Source of the DNA: Roseiflexus sp034432635
GTDB taxonomy: Bacteria > Chloroflexota > Chloroflexia > Chloroflexales > Roseiflexaceae
Direction of reading: 5' to 3'
Assembly: GCA_034432635.1 (NCBI GenBank)
Contig: DAOUBK010000075.1
Coordinates: 4,335 to 68,334, forward strand
Length of the DNA stretch: 64,000 bases
Position 1 is the stretch's first letter. Each line of letters starts with the position of its first letter. Below are positions 7,711 to 16,503 of this stretch, in pieces. Under the pieces are notes generated by a model. That model worked only from the letters and a program-made list of their open reading frames with translations, searched no databases and had not been told where the DNA came from. The position numbers and the translations under genes were made by a program.

Positions 7711-9915
7711 TCACGACTGCCAACCGGATGATGCAACAGTTGTGCCCGGCGTATAGTCGACTCGCGGATGATAGATGCCCTGGAGCGTGGTGATGAATGC
7801 CTGGCGAATACGCGCCAGATCGCTCAGCGTCAGCGGGCATTCATCGAGTTGACCGTTCCGTACTCGTTCATCGATGATGGCAGTCACCAGTTCTTCGATG
7901 GTCTTCCCCTGTTCACGCGCCCGGGCATCGCCATTATTGCCTTCACGGTTGGAAATCACGCTTCCAGCCTGAAATTTTGAGCGCACCGTTGCTTCGACGG
8001 TATCGGCAAGCATCATGATCCCCTGTTCACGGGTGCGCGGGCGCGGACCGGGGTAGCGATAATCCTCGATGTTGACCGTATCGTGCTGCTGGAGCGCGCG
8101 CTGGTAGAAATATTTGATGACACTCGTGCCGTGATGGGTATCGATAAAATCGATGATCTGCGATGGCAGACCGGCAGCGATTGCCATCTTGCGCCCCTCA
8201 CGCACATGGTCGGCGATGATCTGCGCGCTGGTCAGCGGATCGAGGTCATCGTGGACATTCTCGCGGTCAATCTGATTGTCAGTGAAGAAAAATGGGCGGA
8301 TGGTTTTTCCGATATCGTGGTAGTACGATGCAACCCGGAGCAGAAGGGCATCGGCGCCAATCGCCTCGGCAGCGCTTTCCGCCAGATTGCCAACCGCAAC
8401 GCTGTGGTAATAGGTTCCAGGCGCTTCGCGGATCAGGCGACGCAGCAGTGGTTGCGCCGGATGCGCCAGTTCCATCAGACGGAGCGGCGTCACAATACCG
8501 GCGAGTTGTCCGGTCAGGTTGTACAGCCCCAGCGCCAGAATGGCTGAGAGCGCGCCGTTGATCCCGCTGACCGCCAGGATTGCCATCGCCTGATCCAGGG
8601 CTGGCAATGTACTGCTGATCAGATGAAAAGCAAATTGAGTCAGAGCTGTGATGAAAAAAATTGCCATGCCGCTGATGAAGAACAGCAGCGAGCGTTCCCC
8701 GCGCCCGATCAGAAATGCTCCGGCAATGCTTCCCAGAAAGAGGATCAGAGCGGTCGCCAGTTGCTTATCGCTCAAACTGGCGATGATGACGCTCAGTATT
8801 CCCGCGCTTATGAGCGATAGTCCGACGTCGAACAGGGCTGCCAGCAGTAGCGCGATCAACGCCAGCGGGAACGCATATGTCCACTGAATGCCAAATGGAA
8901 CGACCAGTCGTGCAGCAATGACTGTCAATGCCATCAGGCTGAAAACCAGCAGCAGTGGTCGGGTTTCTTTGAGCGTCTCATGTTGAACGACTGTGACATA
9001 TGCGCCAAAGATACCCGCAATCAGCAATGCCACCAGCGCTTTGCCTCCCAGCGCCATCCAGTTGGTTTTTGTTCGCAGCGCGCCTAGCGCTTCGAGTTTC
9101 TCCAGCACATCGGGAGTCACCACATCACCCTGGCGCACGATGCTTTCACCCTCCAGAATCCGGACGGTCACCGGGCGCACCGCCTCACGGACTTCCTGTT
9201 TGCGGCGTTGCGTTGCTTCTTCGTCGATGAACTGGTTGGTTTTCAGAAACGAACCGCTGAACAGTGCAATCAACTCTGCCTGTTCCTCCGTTTCCGCCTG
9301 GAGCGAAGCCCAATACGGCAGCGAGAACGAGCGCAGTTCGTCGATCTTCTGGTCGTTGAGCATGTATCGGTTTTCGCTCAGCGCCCGGTCGTACAGTTCA
9401 AGCGCGAGGGAGCTGATCAACGCCCACGACTCGTCTGTCTGACGAGCAATGGCGCTTGCCAGTTCGGGTGAGATGATCAGCGTACTGTTCGGCAGACTGG
9501 TCAGGCGTTCGCGTTCCTGCGCTTTGGTCAGTGTGGGATCGTTCCGGATCTGTGTGATGGTCTGCAGCAGGTTCTTGAGTTCGGTGCGCCGCTGAATGGG
9601 GATGCCCATATCGCGCGAGTAGACGACTGTATCGGCGGAACTCTCGGCGCGTGCACGTTCCTGCTCGGTGCGCCACTCGCTCACATAGGTGACGGTGCGA
9701 TCCGCGTGAATATCGCGTGGACTCGGTCGCCCGAGTTGAAGGTCTGGGGCAACAACCGGTTGCCACGCCAGCGCCAACCAGATAACCAGCGCAAGCCCCA
9801 GGCTTAACCCGACTGTCAGGCGTCGCCAGGTGCGTTCCGCCACGTGTTGCGTCGATCCATCCCCAGGCGATGCCGGTTGGTCGGTCGATCGTTGAAACCA
9901 GCGTACCATGTTCAT
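7711..9915 (-). CDS. pgpH: 7TM-HD cyclic di-AMP phosphodiesterase (PgpH/YqfF family)
   Basis: The 734-residue protein has the full PgpH plan. A first transmembrane helix lies near residues 30-50 and is followed by an extracytoplasmic 7TMR-HDED sensor of about 230 residues. Seven membrane helices follow at about 290-480, and then a cytoplasmic HD phosphohydrolase domain. The HD motif is seen in YYHSVAVGNLAE and YYHDIGKTIRP, with later metal ligands in DHVREG and THHGTSV. Family members hydrolyse c-di-AMP to pApA. It precedes ybeY and dgkA on the same strand. A DarA-like putative c-di-AMP receptor at 60447 supports c-di-AMP use in this organism, but no diadenylate cyclase is in the window. Confidence 0.92.
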   Translation of the reverse strand: MNMVRWFQRSTDQPASPGDGSTQHVAERTWRRLTVGLSLGLALVIWLALAWQPVVAPDLQLGRPSPRDIHADRTVTYVSEWRTEQERARAESSADTVVYSRDMGIPIQRRTELKNLLQTITQIRNDPTLTKAQERERLTSLPNSTLIISPELASAIARQTDESWALISSLALELYDRALSENRYMLNDQKIDELRSFSLPYWASLQAETEEQAELIALFSGSFLKTNQFIDEEATQRRKQEVREAVRPVTVRILEGESIVRQGDVVTPDVLEKLEALGALRTKTNWMALGGKALVALLIAGIFGAYVTVVQHETLKETRPLLLVFSLMALTVIAARLVVPFGIQWTYAFPLALIALLLAALFDVGLSLISAGILSVIIASLSDKQLATALILFLGSIAGAFLIGRGERSLLFFISGMAIFFITALTQFAFHLISSTLPALDQAMAILAVSGINGALSAILALGLYNLTGQLAGIVTPLRLMELAHPAQPLLRRLIREAPGTYYHSVAVGNLAESAAEAIGADALLLRVASYYHDIGKTIRPFFFTDNQIDRENVHDDLDPLTSAQIIADHVREGRKMAIAAGLPSQIIDFIDTHHGTSVIKYFYQRALQQHDTVNIEDYRYPGPRPRTREQGIMMLADTVEATVRSKFQAGSVISNREGNNGDARAREQGKTIEELVTAIIDERVRNGQLDECPLTLSDLARIRQAFITTLQGIYHPRVDYTPGTTVASSGWQS

Positions 9916-9942
9916 GGTAAACCTGCGCGCGTCGGTGTCTGG

Positions 9943-10464
9943 TTACTGCGTCTGGCTCAGGAGTTCACGCGCAACCTGGTTGATCAGGCGCCTATCGGCG
10001 CGCCCTTTGAGACGCTGCATCAGCACCGGCATGACCTTGCTCATATCGGCGGGCCCGGTTGCGCCAATCTCTGCGATGATCGCCTGTACCATAGGACGCA
10101 ACTCTACTGCCGAAAGTTGCTGTGGCAGGTACGACTGAAGGATAGCCGCTTCTGCTTCTTCTTTTTCTGCCAGATCGAGACGCCCGCCTTTGCGGTAGAG
10201 TTCGGCGGCTTCGCGGCGGCGCTTGACCTCCTTCGCCAGCGTTTCCTGCTCTGCTGTCTCGGTCAGCGTCCTGTCGCGGTCGATAGCCGCCAGCGCCGCA
10301 GCATCAGCCGACTCGCCCCCGGCTGCATCGAAGGCAGCCTTCACCTGTGCCATTTGCGCCTTCTTCAAGGCGTCGATTGCCATCCGGATTGTATCCACGC
10401 GCAATCGGTCGCCGCTCTTCAGGGCTGTTTTGAGATCGTTTTGCAATCGTTCGAGCAGTGCCAT
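9943..10464 (-). CDS. yqeY: YqeY-like GatB/YqeY domain protein
   Basis: This protein of about 173 residues is the stand-alone helical domain found at the C-terminus of the tRNA amidotransferase subunit GatB. The N-terminus LLERLQNDLKTALKSGD and the C-terminal block with DMSKVMPVLMQRLKGRADR are family hallmarks. A role in tRNA-dependent amidation is presumed for the family but unproven. Two in-frame ATGs occur, at 10470 and 10464. GGAG directly abuts the first and is 7 nt from the second, so the second is preferred. It lies 28 nt upstream of pgpH and 34 nt downstream of gmk, consistent with one transcript. Confidence 0.9.
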   Translation of the reverse strand: MALLERLQNDLKTALKSGDRLRVDTIRMAIDALKKAQMAQVKAAFDAAGGESADAAALAAIDRDRTLTETAEQETLAKEVKRRREAAELYRKGGRLDLAEKEEAEAAILQSYLPQQLSAVELRPMVQAIIAEIGATGPADMSKVMPVLMQRLKGRADRRLINQVARELLSQTQ

Positions 10465-10497
10465 GGCCATTCTCCACCGTATCGGCGTGTTCTGATC

Positions 10498-11130
10498 CTA
10501 CAGCGCAATGCGCCGTGGATGCACACGCAATTTTTCCGCCATAACAATCGCCTGAATCTGCACCACTGCTTCATCCAGACGGTCGGCACGGTTGATCACG
10601 ATATAATCGAACGCTTCGATCGCCTCCATTTCGCGTTGCGCCACACTCAGGCGGCGGTCAATCTCCGCGCTGCTCTCCGTGCAGCGCTGTTCGAGGCGTG
10701 TGCGGAGTTCGTCCATACTGCCCGGCGCCACGAAGATCAGCACCGAGTCGGGTGCCAGGCGGCGAACCGTTGCAGCGCCCTGGACATCGAGCCGCAGGAC
10801 GACATCACGCCCTGAAGCCAGCGCATCACGCACCTCGAACGCCGGAATACCTTTGTAATGGCCGTAGACCCGCGCCCACTCGATCAACTCGCCCTGACTG
10901 ATCATCTCACGGAACCGCTCGGTGGTGACAAAATGGTAATCGTAGCCGTTCCGTTCTCCCTCGCGCATTGGACGGTCGGTGGCGGTAATCACAAAATGGA
11001 ACGGTACCTCGAGTTCACGCATCCGGTTCAGAATGGAATCTTTTCCGACGCCAGACGGACCGGAGATGACGATCAGGAGCGGGTACGCTGGCAGACCGTC
11101 GAGTAACGGATTGCGATCAACGACAGGCAT
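10498..11130 (-). CDS. gmk: Guanylate kinase
   Basis: Gmk phosphorylates GMP to GDP with ATP in purine nucleotide synthesis. The P-loop GPSGVGKDSI lies near residue 24. The GMP-binding region follows with TDRPMREGERNGYDYHFV, and the lid with RLEQRCTESSAEIDRRL. The P-loop carries Asp-Ser after the Lys rather than the more common Gly-Thr or Thr-Thr; the fold is otherwise complete at 210 aa. The ATG is preceded by AAAGGAGGAAT. The gene is divergent from rqcH, only 42 bp apart, and probably heads the gmk-yqeY-pgpH-ybeY-dgkA unit. Confidence 0.94.
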   Translation of the reverse strand: MPVVDRNPLLDGLPAYPLLIVISGPSGVGKDSILNRMRELEVPFHFVITATDRPMREGERNGYDYHFVTTERFREMISQGELIEWARVYGHYKGIPAFEVRDALASGRDVVLRLDVQGAATVRRLAPDSVLIFVAPGSMDELRTRLEQRCTESSAEIDRRLSVAQREMEAIEAFDYIVINRADRLDEAVVQIQAIVMAEKLRVHPRRIAL

Positions 11131-11154
11131 ATTCCTCCTTTGGCGTGGCTGCGT

Positions 11155-11162
11155 GCTATAAT
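11155..11162 (+). promoter_or_regulatory. Extended -10 promoter of rqcH
   Basis: GTGCTATAAT contains a perfect TGnTATAAT extended -10 (11155 TG block, hexamer 11157-11162). No good -35 is present. The start would be near 11169, only about 4 nt before the ATG, so the rqcH mRNA should be leaderless or nearly so. Confidence 0.55.
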
Positions 11163-11172
11163 CGTGCGTGCC

Positions 11173-12927
11173 ATGTATTTCGATGCTCTGACTCTTGCCG
11201 CCGTTGTCGATGAGTTACGCACCACTCTGGTTGGTGGTCGTGTTCAGCGTGTCCTGCTGCCGGGAGAGTTGAGCGTCGCTCTCGAAATCTATGCCGGTCG
11301 GCGCTATTATCTCGTACTTTCCGCCCATCCGCAATTTGCGCGCGTGCACCTCAGCCCGGTACGCATCTCGCGCGGCACAGAGGCGACGCCGCCATTGTTG
11401 CTGTTGTTGCGCAAGTATGTCAATCGTGGCCGGATCACTGCTATCGAGCAGCCAGATCTGGAGCGTGTGTTGCTGCTAAGTATAGCCAAACGACCTCTCC
11501 AGCGCAACTCTGATGATGAACCCGAACTCGATGGTGATGATGAGGAACAACCGGAGCACACCTCGCCGGCAGATGAAACCCTCCGGTGCGAATTGATTGT
11601 CGAAATTATGGAACGGCGCAGCAATATCGTGCTGGTGGGCGACGATAACGTGATTCTGGCGGCAGCGCGGCACGTGACGCCACGTATGAGCCGGCGTCCG
11701 GTGTTGCCGCGTGAACTATACGAACTGCCGCCGCCTCAGTCCAGGCGCGATCCGCGTCAGGCGACGGCTATCGAGATGCGCGCTGCCGTGCCGGATGGTC
11801 AACCCGATCTGGCGCGGGCGCTGGTGAACGTCTATCGCGGGCTGTCGCCGCTTGCTGCACGTGAGGTGGTCTATCGTGCGATGGGGAGCACCGTTGTGCC
11901 AACCAGCGTTGACCTGCCGTGGGAAGCGCTCGCCGGTGCGTTGCGGCAGTTGTGGCAACCTCCATGGTCGCCGCACCTCGTGGTTGATAAGAGCGGACCG
12001 GTCGCATTCGCGCCATATGAACTGACCCATCTGCCGGGGGCGCGCGCCTGCCCATCGATGAGCGCTGCACTGGACGCATACTACGCTGCGCGCGAGCGTC
12101 TTACCGCCCATCATCAACGACGCGACGCTCTGCGTGAGCGGTTGAACGCCATGCGTGAGCGTCTGGAGCGGCAACGTTCTGCCCTTCGCGCCGAACTGGA
12201 GCGCGCTTTCGATCTTGAGCGGTTGCGCTGGGAAGGAGAAATGATCTTTGCGTTCCTGCACGAACTGGCGCCCGGACAGGATCATCTGGAGGTTGAGGGT
12301 CGACGAATTGCGCTCGATCCGCATCGGTCGCCGGTCGAGTGTGCGCAGGAGCGCTTCCGCGCCTATGAGAAAGCCAAAGGTGCACTGGCCGGTGTTCCTG
12401 AACGACTGCGCGCCGTCGAGTTGCGTCTGGCAGGTCTCGATGAAACGCTGGCGCTGCTGGAACTGGCAGAAGGGCACGATGCTATCGAGACAATTGCACA
12501 CGAAGCAGAAGCGGAAGGCTATCTCGGGCCTGAACCGACCGGGCGCTCCCGTAAGCGTCCTGCCCGTCCCATACCGCCGTTGCGCCTCGAGTCGAGCGAT
12601 GGCATAACGATCTATGTTGGGCGCACCGCACAGCAGAATGAACATGTGACGTTTCGTCTCGGCGCACCTGATGATCTCTGGCTACACGTGCGCGGTGCAC
12701 CCAGTGCGCATGTGATCATCAAAGCCGGTCAGCGCGACGTTCCAGAGCGCACTGTCGAGGAAGCAGCGGCGCTGGCGGCGTACTACAGCAGCCAGCGTAC
12801 CTCCGCCAGCGTCGAGGTTGAAATTGTACGGCGACGCCACGTGCGCAAAGTACGCGGCGGACCGCCGGGTCTGGTGACCTACCAGGCAGAGCGTGCAGTG
12901 CGGGTCGCGCCACGACCGCCGTGGTAG
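11173..12927 (+). CDS. rqcH: Rqc2/RqcH family ribosome quality-control protein (NFACT)
   Basis: RqcH binds stalled 50S subunits carrying nascent chains and recruits tRNA-Ala to add C-terminal alanine tails for degradation. The 584-residue product shows an NFACT-N domain (MYFDALTLAAVVDEL, LVGGRVQRVLLPG), a long charged coiled coil at about 310-420 (RERLNAMRERLERQRS) and a C-terminal NFACT-R domain with DLWLHVRGAPSAHVIIK. This last motif is the best family marker; older databases call it fibronectin-binding protein. The ATG at 11173 is chosen because upstream frame residues are not conserved-looking and the promoter lies over them. An acidic insert at about 112-135 (DDEPELDGDDEEQPE) is unusual. 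Confidence 0.92.
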   Translation: MYFDALTLAAVVDELRTTLVGGRVQRVLLPGELSVALEIYAGRRYYLVLSAHPQFARVHLSPVRISRGTEATPPLLLLLRKYVNRGRITAIEQPDLERVLLLSIAKRPLQRNSDDEPELDGDDEEQPEHTSPADETLRCELIVEIMERRSNIVLVGDDNVILAAARHVTPRMSRRPVLPRELYELPPPQSRRDPRQATAIEMRAAVPDGQPDLARALVNVYRGLSPLAAREVVYRAMGSTVVPTSVDLPWEALAGALRQLWQPPWSPHLVVDKSGPVAFAPYELTHLPGARACPSMSAALDAYYAARERLTAHHQRRDALRERLNAMRERLERQRSALRAELERAFDLERLRWEGEMIFAFLHELAPGQDHLEVEGRRIALDPHRSPVECAQERFRAYEKAKGALAGVPERLRAVELRLAGLDETLALLELAEGHDAIETIAHEAEAEGYLGPEPTGRSRKRPARPIPPLRLESSDGITIYVGRTAQQNEHVTFRLGAPDDLWLHVRGAPSAHVIIKAGQRDVPERTVEEAAALAAYYSSQRTSASVEVEIVRRRHVRKVRGGPPGLVTYQAERAVRVAPRPPW

Positions 12928-12945
12928 GATGCGGGAGACAAGAAA

Positions 12946-12967
12946 GCGTCCGCGATACTGCGGACGC
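12946..12967 (-). terminator. Hairpin terminator between convergent rqcH and pilin genes
   Basis: A perfect 8-bp inverted repeat (GCGTCCGC, loop GATACT, GCGGACGC) lies between the two gene ends. On the minus strand it is followed by TTTCTTGT, so it should stop pilin transcription. On the plus strand no T-run follows. Confidence 0.6.
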
Positions 12968-13011
12968 CGGAGAACAAAAAGAACAATTGCGCAATGACAA
13001 TCACACCCGCC

Positions 13012-13242
13012 TTACGAGGAGGGCCAGCGATCCAGAATACGTTGATACCACAAACCGCTGACAGTTTGCCCCATGACCGCCACAATACCGATCACAACCA
13101 GAGCGATGAGCGCCAGCAACAGCGAGTATTCCACTAGTCCCTGCCCTTCATTGCGCAGAAGACGCCAGGTGTGTACGCGTGCCACGACCCGGCAGAGCAC
13201 ATCATCGGTAGCAGTGTACCATGACGAGAGCTGCCGTTCCAT
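13012..13242 (-). CDS. Flp/Fap-type (type IVb) pilin
   Basis: This 76-residue protein has the class hallmarks. A short basic leader ends in NEGQG, then comes a hydrophobic helix LVEYSLLLALIALVVIGIVA with Glu at +3 and Tyr at +4 relative to the predicted prepilin peptidase cut. The tail is very short, as in Flp pilins of Tad systems. The leader of about 36 residues before the cleavage site is longer than usual. The start is well supported by AAAGGAGGTGA 6 nt upstream. No tad assembly genes are nearby, so export depends on machinery elsewhere. Expression is probably strong, with an extended -10 promoter and a good terminator of its own. Confidence 0.85.
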   Translation of the reverse strand: MERQLSSWYTATDDVLCRVVARVHTWRLLRNEGQGLVEYSLLLALIALVVIGIVAVMGQTVSGLWYQRILDRWPSS

Positions 13243-13380
13243 ACGTTCTCACCTCCTTTACCGCCATGCATAGTCTGATGTTCGAGGTACTGACAGCGGG
13301 TGGTCACCAATGAGCAAGAACATGCGCCGCTGACATGAGAACTGCGGACGCCGCCACCGACGGCACACCCTGTCGTTAAG

Positions 13381-13409
13381 ATTATATCAACCCCTGCAAT
13401 AGCCCGACA
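13381..13409 (-). promoter_or_regulatory. Promoter of the Flp pilin gene
   Basis: On the minus strand TGTCGG and TATAAT are 17 nt apart, and the -10 is extended (TGATATAAT). The leader would be about 130 nt and includes the strong Shine-Dalgarno of the pilin gene. Confidence 0.6.
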
Positions 13410-13529
13410 GTACCGCCAGCACCGGTACCATCGTCGGTGGTATGCCGAATGGTCGTTGTGATCCGATGTGCATTTCGAGCTTACAGAAATATCACCTGTA
13501 ACCGTTCTCCGTATAATAGAGCCGTTTCT

Positions 13530-13826
13530 ATGTATCAAACTTCAGAAATACGAACCGCTATGACCGATCTTCCCACGTTACGCCCGCTGCGCATCGATGA
13601 CGATCTCGTGGCTGCGGCGCTTGCCGCCGTTTGCCTGTATCTGGAAGCGGAGCAGGCGGATGCTTGCAAAGAGGCGCCATCGCGGAGTGCATGGCAGACG
13701 GCGGCGCTGATCGCCGCACAGGGAGGGACGCCCGCGCGCAGCGGTATTGCCGCAGCCTGGAGGACTGTTGACCGCGTCGGTCGCGCAGCGCACTGGAGCG
13801 CCGGAATTTTGGGAACCTTCGATTGA
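13530..13826 (+). CDS. Small companion protein of the biotin-dependent carboxylase
   Basis: This 98-residue frame begins at ATG 13530 or, if shorter, at ATG 13560 (MTDLPTLRPL). It has no clear Shine-Dalgarno, but a TATAAT at 13512-13517 lies just upstream, suggesting a leaderless mRNA. A helix (VAAALAAVCLYLEAEQAD) is followed by SAWQTAALIAAQGG and a basic end with WRTVDRVGR. I do not recognise a family by sequence. Small, poorly conserved subunits (epsilon, delta or gamma) often sit beside biotin carboxylases and decarboxylases, and this position, 21 bp before accC, suggests such a role. That assignment is inference. Confidence 0.55.
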   Translation: MYQTSEIRTAMTDLPTLRPLRIDDDLVAAALAAVCLYLEAEQADACKEAPSRSAWQTAALIAAQGGTPARSGIAAAWRTVDRVGRAAHWSAGILGTFD

Positions 13827-13847
13827 TTGTGCGCAGTGAGGGGCACT

Positions 13848-15617
13848 ATGTTCGACACTGTTCTGGTCGCCAACCGTGGCGAGATTGCACTGCGAGTGAT
13901 GCGCGCCTGCAAGGAACTGGGGCTGCGCACGGTCGCAATTTACAGCGAAGCCGATCGGCACGCACCGCATGTTGCGTATGCCGATGCCGCCTACCTGGTT
14001 GGTCCGGCAGCTGCGGCGCAAAGTTATTTGAATATCGAGCGGATCATCGATGTTGCGCGCGAATCGGGCGCCGGCGCCGTGCATCCAGGCTACGGCTTTC
14101 TGGCGGAGAACCCATCGTTTGCGCGCGCGGTGACCCTTGCCGGTCTGGTGTTCATCGGTCCGCCGGCTGATGTGATGGAACGTATGGGTGGCAAGGTGGC
14201 GGCGCGGCGCGAAGCCAGGGCGGCAGGGGTGTCGGTTGTCCCCGGAACGATGTACCCTGTCGGCACGCTTGAAGAGTTGCGCGCCTGCGCCCACGAATAC
14301 GGTTATCCGATCGCCATCAAAGCGGTTGCCGGCGGCGGTGGACGTGGGTTTCGCGTGGTGTTCGAGGAGAGCGATCTGCGTCAGGCGTTCGAAAGTGCGC
14401 GTCGTGAGGCGGAAATCGGGTTCGGCAATGCGGATGTGTACGTGGAGAAGTACCTGACCGACCCGCGCCATATCGAAATCCAGGTACTGGCGGATACCTA
14501 TGGAAATGTGCTACACCTCGGCGAGCGCGAGTGCTCAATCCAGCGCCGCCACCAGAAACTGATCGAAGAAAGCCCTTCACCGGTGATCACGCCCGAGGTG
14601 CGCAAACGCATGGGTGAAGCGGCGGTGCGTCTCGCAAAACAGGTAGGCTATGTCAGTGCCGGTACGCTGGAGTTTATCTATCAGGACGGGGAGTTCTACT
14701 TCCTCGAAATGAACACCCGCATCCAGGTCGAGCATACTGTGACCGAAATGGTGACCGGCGTCGATCTGGTCAAAGCGCAGATCCGGATCGCCCGTGGCGA
14801 GCGGCTCTGGTTGACCCAGGACGATATTGTGATCCGCGGGCATGCGATTGAATGCCGCATCAACGCGGAAGACCCTGCGAACAACTTTCGCCCGGCACTC
14901 GGCACACTCGTTGAGTACAGCGAACCCTACGGCTTCGGTGTGCGGGTCGACAGCGGCGTGCATAAAGGGTATACTATTCCGCAGCATTACGACTCATTGA
15001 TCGCCAAGTTGATCTGCTGGGGGGACAACCGCGCCGAAGCCATTGCGCGTATGCGGCGTGCGCTGGCGGATTATCGTATCGTTGGCGTGGCGCATACCAT
15101 TCCGTTCCACCTGTTGACCATGGCGCATCCGGTTTTTCAGGAGGGTAGAGCGACGATCAATTTCATCCTGCACCATCTTGCCGACCAGCTCAGTACGCTG
15201 TCGCAGGATCCGATCAGCATGGTGTCGGCTGGTAGTGTTGTGAGCGGACCGGCGCGTATCTTCGAGGTGGAAGTCAACGGGCGGCTCTTTACCGTGCGGG
15301 TGGCGGAGGCTGAGTCTCGCTCGGAGCGGATTGAACGGCGTATCAAGCAGGATCGTGCTGCGCATCGCGCACTCCATCCTCTTGCCGATGGGGTTGCCAG
15401 TTCGTTGCAGGGCATCATTTCGGCAGTGCTGGTGTCTCCCAGTCAGGAGGTAGAGGCGGGTCAGGTGGTCTTTGTTATCGAAGCGATGAAAATGGAAAAC
15501 GAAATTACTGCACCGCGCAAGGGGGTCATTGGTGAAGTGCGGGTTCAGGTCGGGCAGACGGTTGAACCCGGAACAGTGCTGGCAACGTATCGTGCCGCCG
15601 GGGATGCAGCATCGTGA
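13848..15617 (+). CDS. Biotin carboxylase with fused biotin carboxyl carrier domain (acyl-CoA carboxylase alpha subunit)
   Basis: The 589-residue enzyme carboxylates its own biotin with ATP and bicarbonate for transfer to an acyl-CoA or pyruvate by a partner subunit. The N-terminal domain has VLVANRGEIALRVMRACKE, the ATP-grasp loop GGGGRGFRVV and HIEIQVLADTYGN. The catalytic part contains ECSIQRRHQKLIEESPSP and EMNTRIQVEHTVTE. The end is a biotinyl domain with EAMKMENEI, whose Lys is biotinylated. The length matches actinobacterial AccA3-type alpha subunits rather than plain AccC (about 450 aa). The start is ATG 13848. In 3-hydroxypropionate-pathway Chloroflexota, acetyl- and propionyl-CoA carboxylase are central to CO2 fixation. 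The carboxyltransferase gene is not in the window, so the substrate is open. Confidence 0.88.
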   Translation: MFDTVLVANRGEIALRVMRACKELGLRTVAIYSEADRHAPHVAYADAAYLVGPAAAAQSYLNIERIIDVARESGAGAVHPGYGFLAENPSFARAVTLAGLVFIGPPADVMERMGGKVAARREARAAGVSVVPGTMYPVGTLEELRACAHEYGYPIAIKAVAGGGGRGFRVVFEESDLRQAFESARREAEIGFGNADVYVEKYLTDPRHIEIQVLADTYGNVLHLGERECSIQRRHQKLIEESPSPVITPEVRKRMGEAAVRLAKQVGYVSAGTLEFIYQDGEFYFLEMNTRIQVEHTVTEMVTGVDLVKAQIRIARGERLWLTQDDIVIRGHAIECRINAEDPANNFRPALGTLVEYSEPYGFGVRVDSGVHKGYTIPQHYDSLIAKLICWGDNRAEAIARMRRALADYRIVGVAHTIPFHLLTMAHPVFQEGRATINFILHHLADQLSTLSQDPISMVSAGSVVSGPARIFEVEVNGRLFTVRVAEAESRSERIERRIKQDRAAHRALHPLADGVASSLQGIISAVLVSPSQEVEAGQVVFVIEAMKMENEITAPRKGVIGEVRVQVGQTVEPGTVLATYRAAGDAAS

Positions 15618-15624
15618 GAGACGT

Positions 15625-16503
15625 ATGAACACACCAGAACTCTTTGTCGCCAGCGTCACACCGTTTACCGCGCCATCGGGCGCTGTCGATCATGGATTGA
15701 TCGTCAGACATCTGCGCTGGCTGGAAGCGCAGGGTGTCGATGGCGTCGTGCCCTGCGGCACCACCGGCGAGGGGCAGTCGTTGAGTGTTGCCGAGCGGAT
15801 GGCGATCTTCGATACAGTACTGCACCACCGAGGGCAGTTACGGGTGTTTGCGGGAACGGGGTGCGCCGCTTTGAGCGACACTATTGCGCTGACGCGCTAT
15901 GCGATCGAGCGTGGCGCCGATGCAGCGCTAGTTCTGCCGCCATTCTACTTCAAGAACCTGAGTGATGACGGTTTGCTCGGCTATTATCGCGCTCTGTGCG
16001 ATGCGTTGCCATCCGGCGCGCGCTTGATCCTCTACCATATCCCACCGATGAGCCAGATTCCGATCACTCCGGCGGTCATCGATGGGCTCTACCAGAGTCA
16101 TCCGCACATGGTGTATGGCTTGAAGGATAGTGGCGGCGATCTTGCCTATCTCTCGATGCTACGGCAGCGCTTCCCGGACCTGCGGGTGTATGTCGGTAGT
16201 GCGGCATTGCTGGCGCAGGCGCTCCACGAAGGCGCAGCCGGCGGTATCTTTGCGCTGAGCAATGTCTTTCCACGCGAGATGCGCGCGGTGATGACGGCGT
16301 ACCTCAGCGGGGGCGATGTCGAAACTGCTCAGCAACGGGTGACGGCGCTGAGCGCAGCGCTGAAGCCGTATGGGAACCCGCCAGCGCTCAAGGCGTTGCT
16401 GGCGCGTATGGCAGATTTCCCGCCGACTTCATCCCGTTTTCCACTCGTCGATCTCACTGACGAGCAGGCAGACGCTCTCTGGACGGCGGTCCGGTCGTTG
16501 TGA
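15625..16503 (+). CDS. DapA/NanA-type dihydrodipicolinate synthase family aldolase
   Basis: This 292-residue TIM-barrel class I lyase uses a Schiff-base lysine to condense or cleave pyruvate with an aldehyde. Visible signatures are PCGTTGEGQSLS (pyruvate carboxylate loop), LILYHIPP with the catalytic Tyr, and YGLKDSGGD with the Schiff-base Lys. True DapA usually has YNVPxR at the Tyr site, whereas this protein reads YHIPP and lacks the Arg. It may therefore act on a sugar acid (KDG aldolase or N-acetylneuraminate lyase type) rather than in lysine synthesis. ATG 15625 lies 7 nt after the carboxylase stop, so the two are probably co-transcribed. Confidence 0.82.
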   Translation: MNTPELFVASVTPFTAPSGAVDHGLIVRHLRWLEAQGVDGVVPCGTTGEGQSLSVAERMAIFDTVLHHRGQLRVFAGTGCAALSDTIALTRYAIERGADAALVLPPFYFKNLSDDGLLGYYRALCDALPSGARLILYHIPPMSQIPITPAVIDGLYQSHPHMVYGLKDSGGDLAYLSMLRQRFPDLRVYVGSAALLAQALHEGAAGGIFALSNVFPREMRAVMTAYLSGGDVETAQQRVTALSAALKPYGNPPALKALLARMADFPPTSSRFPLVDLTDEQADALWTAVRSL

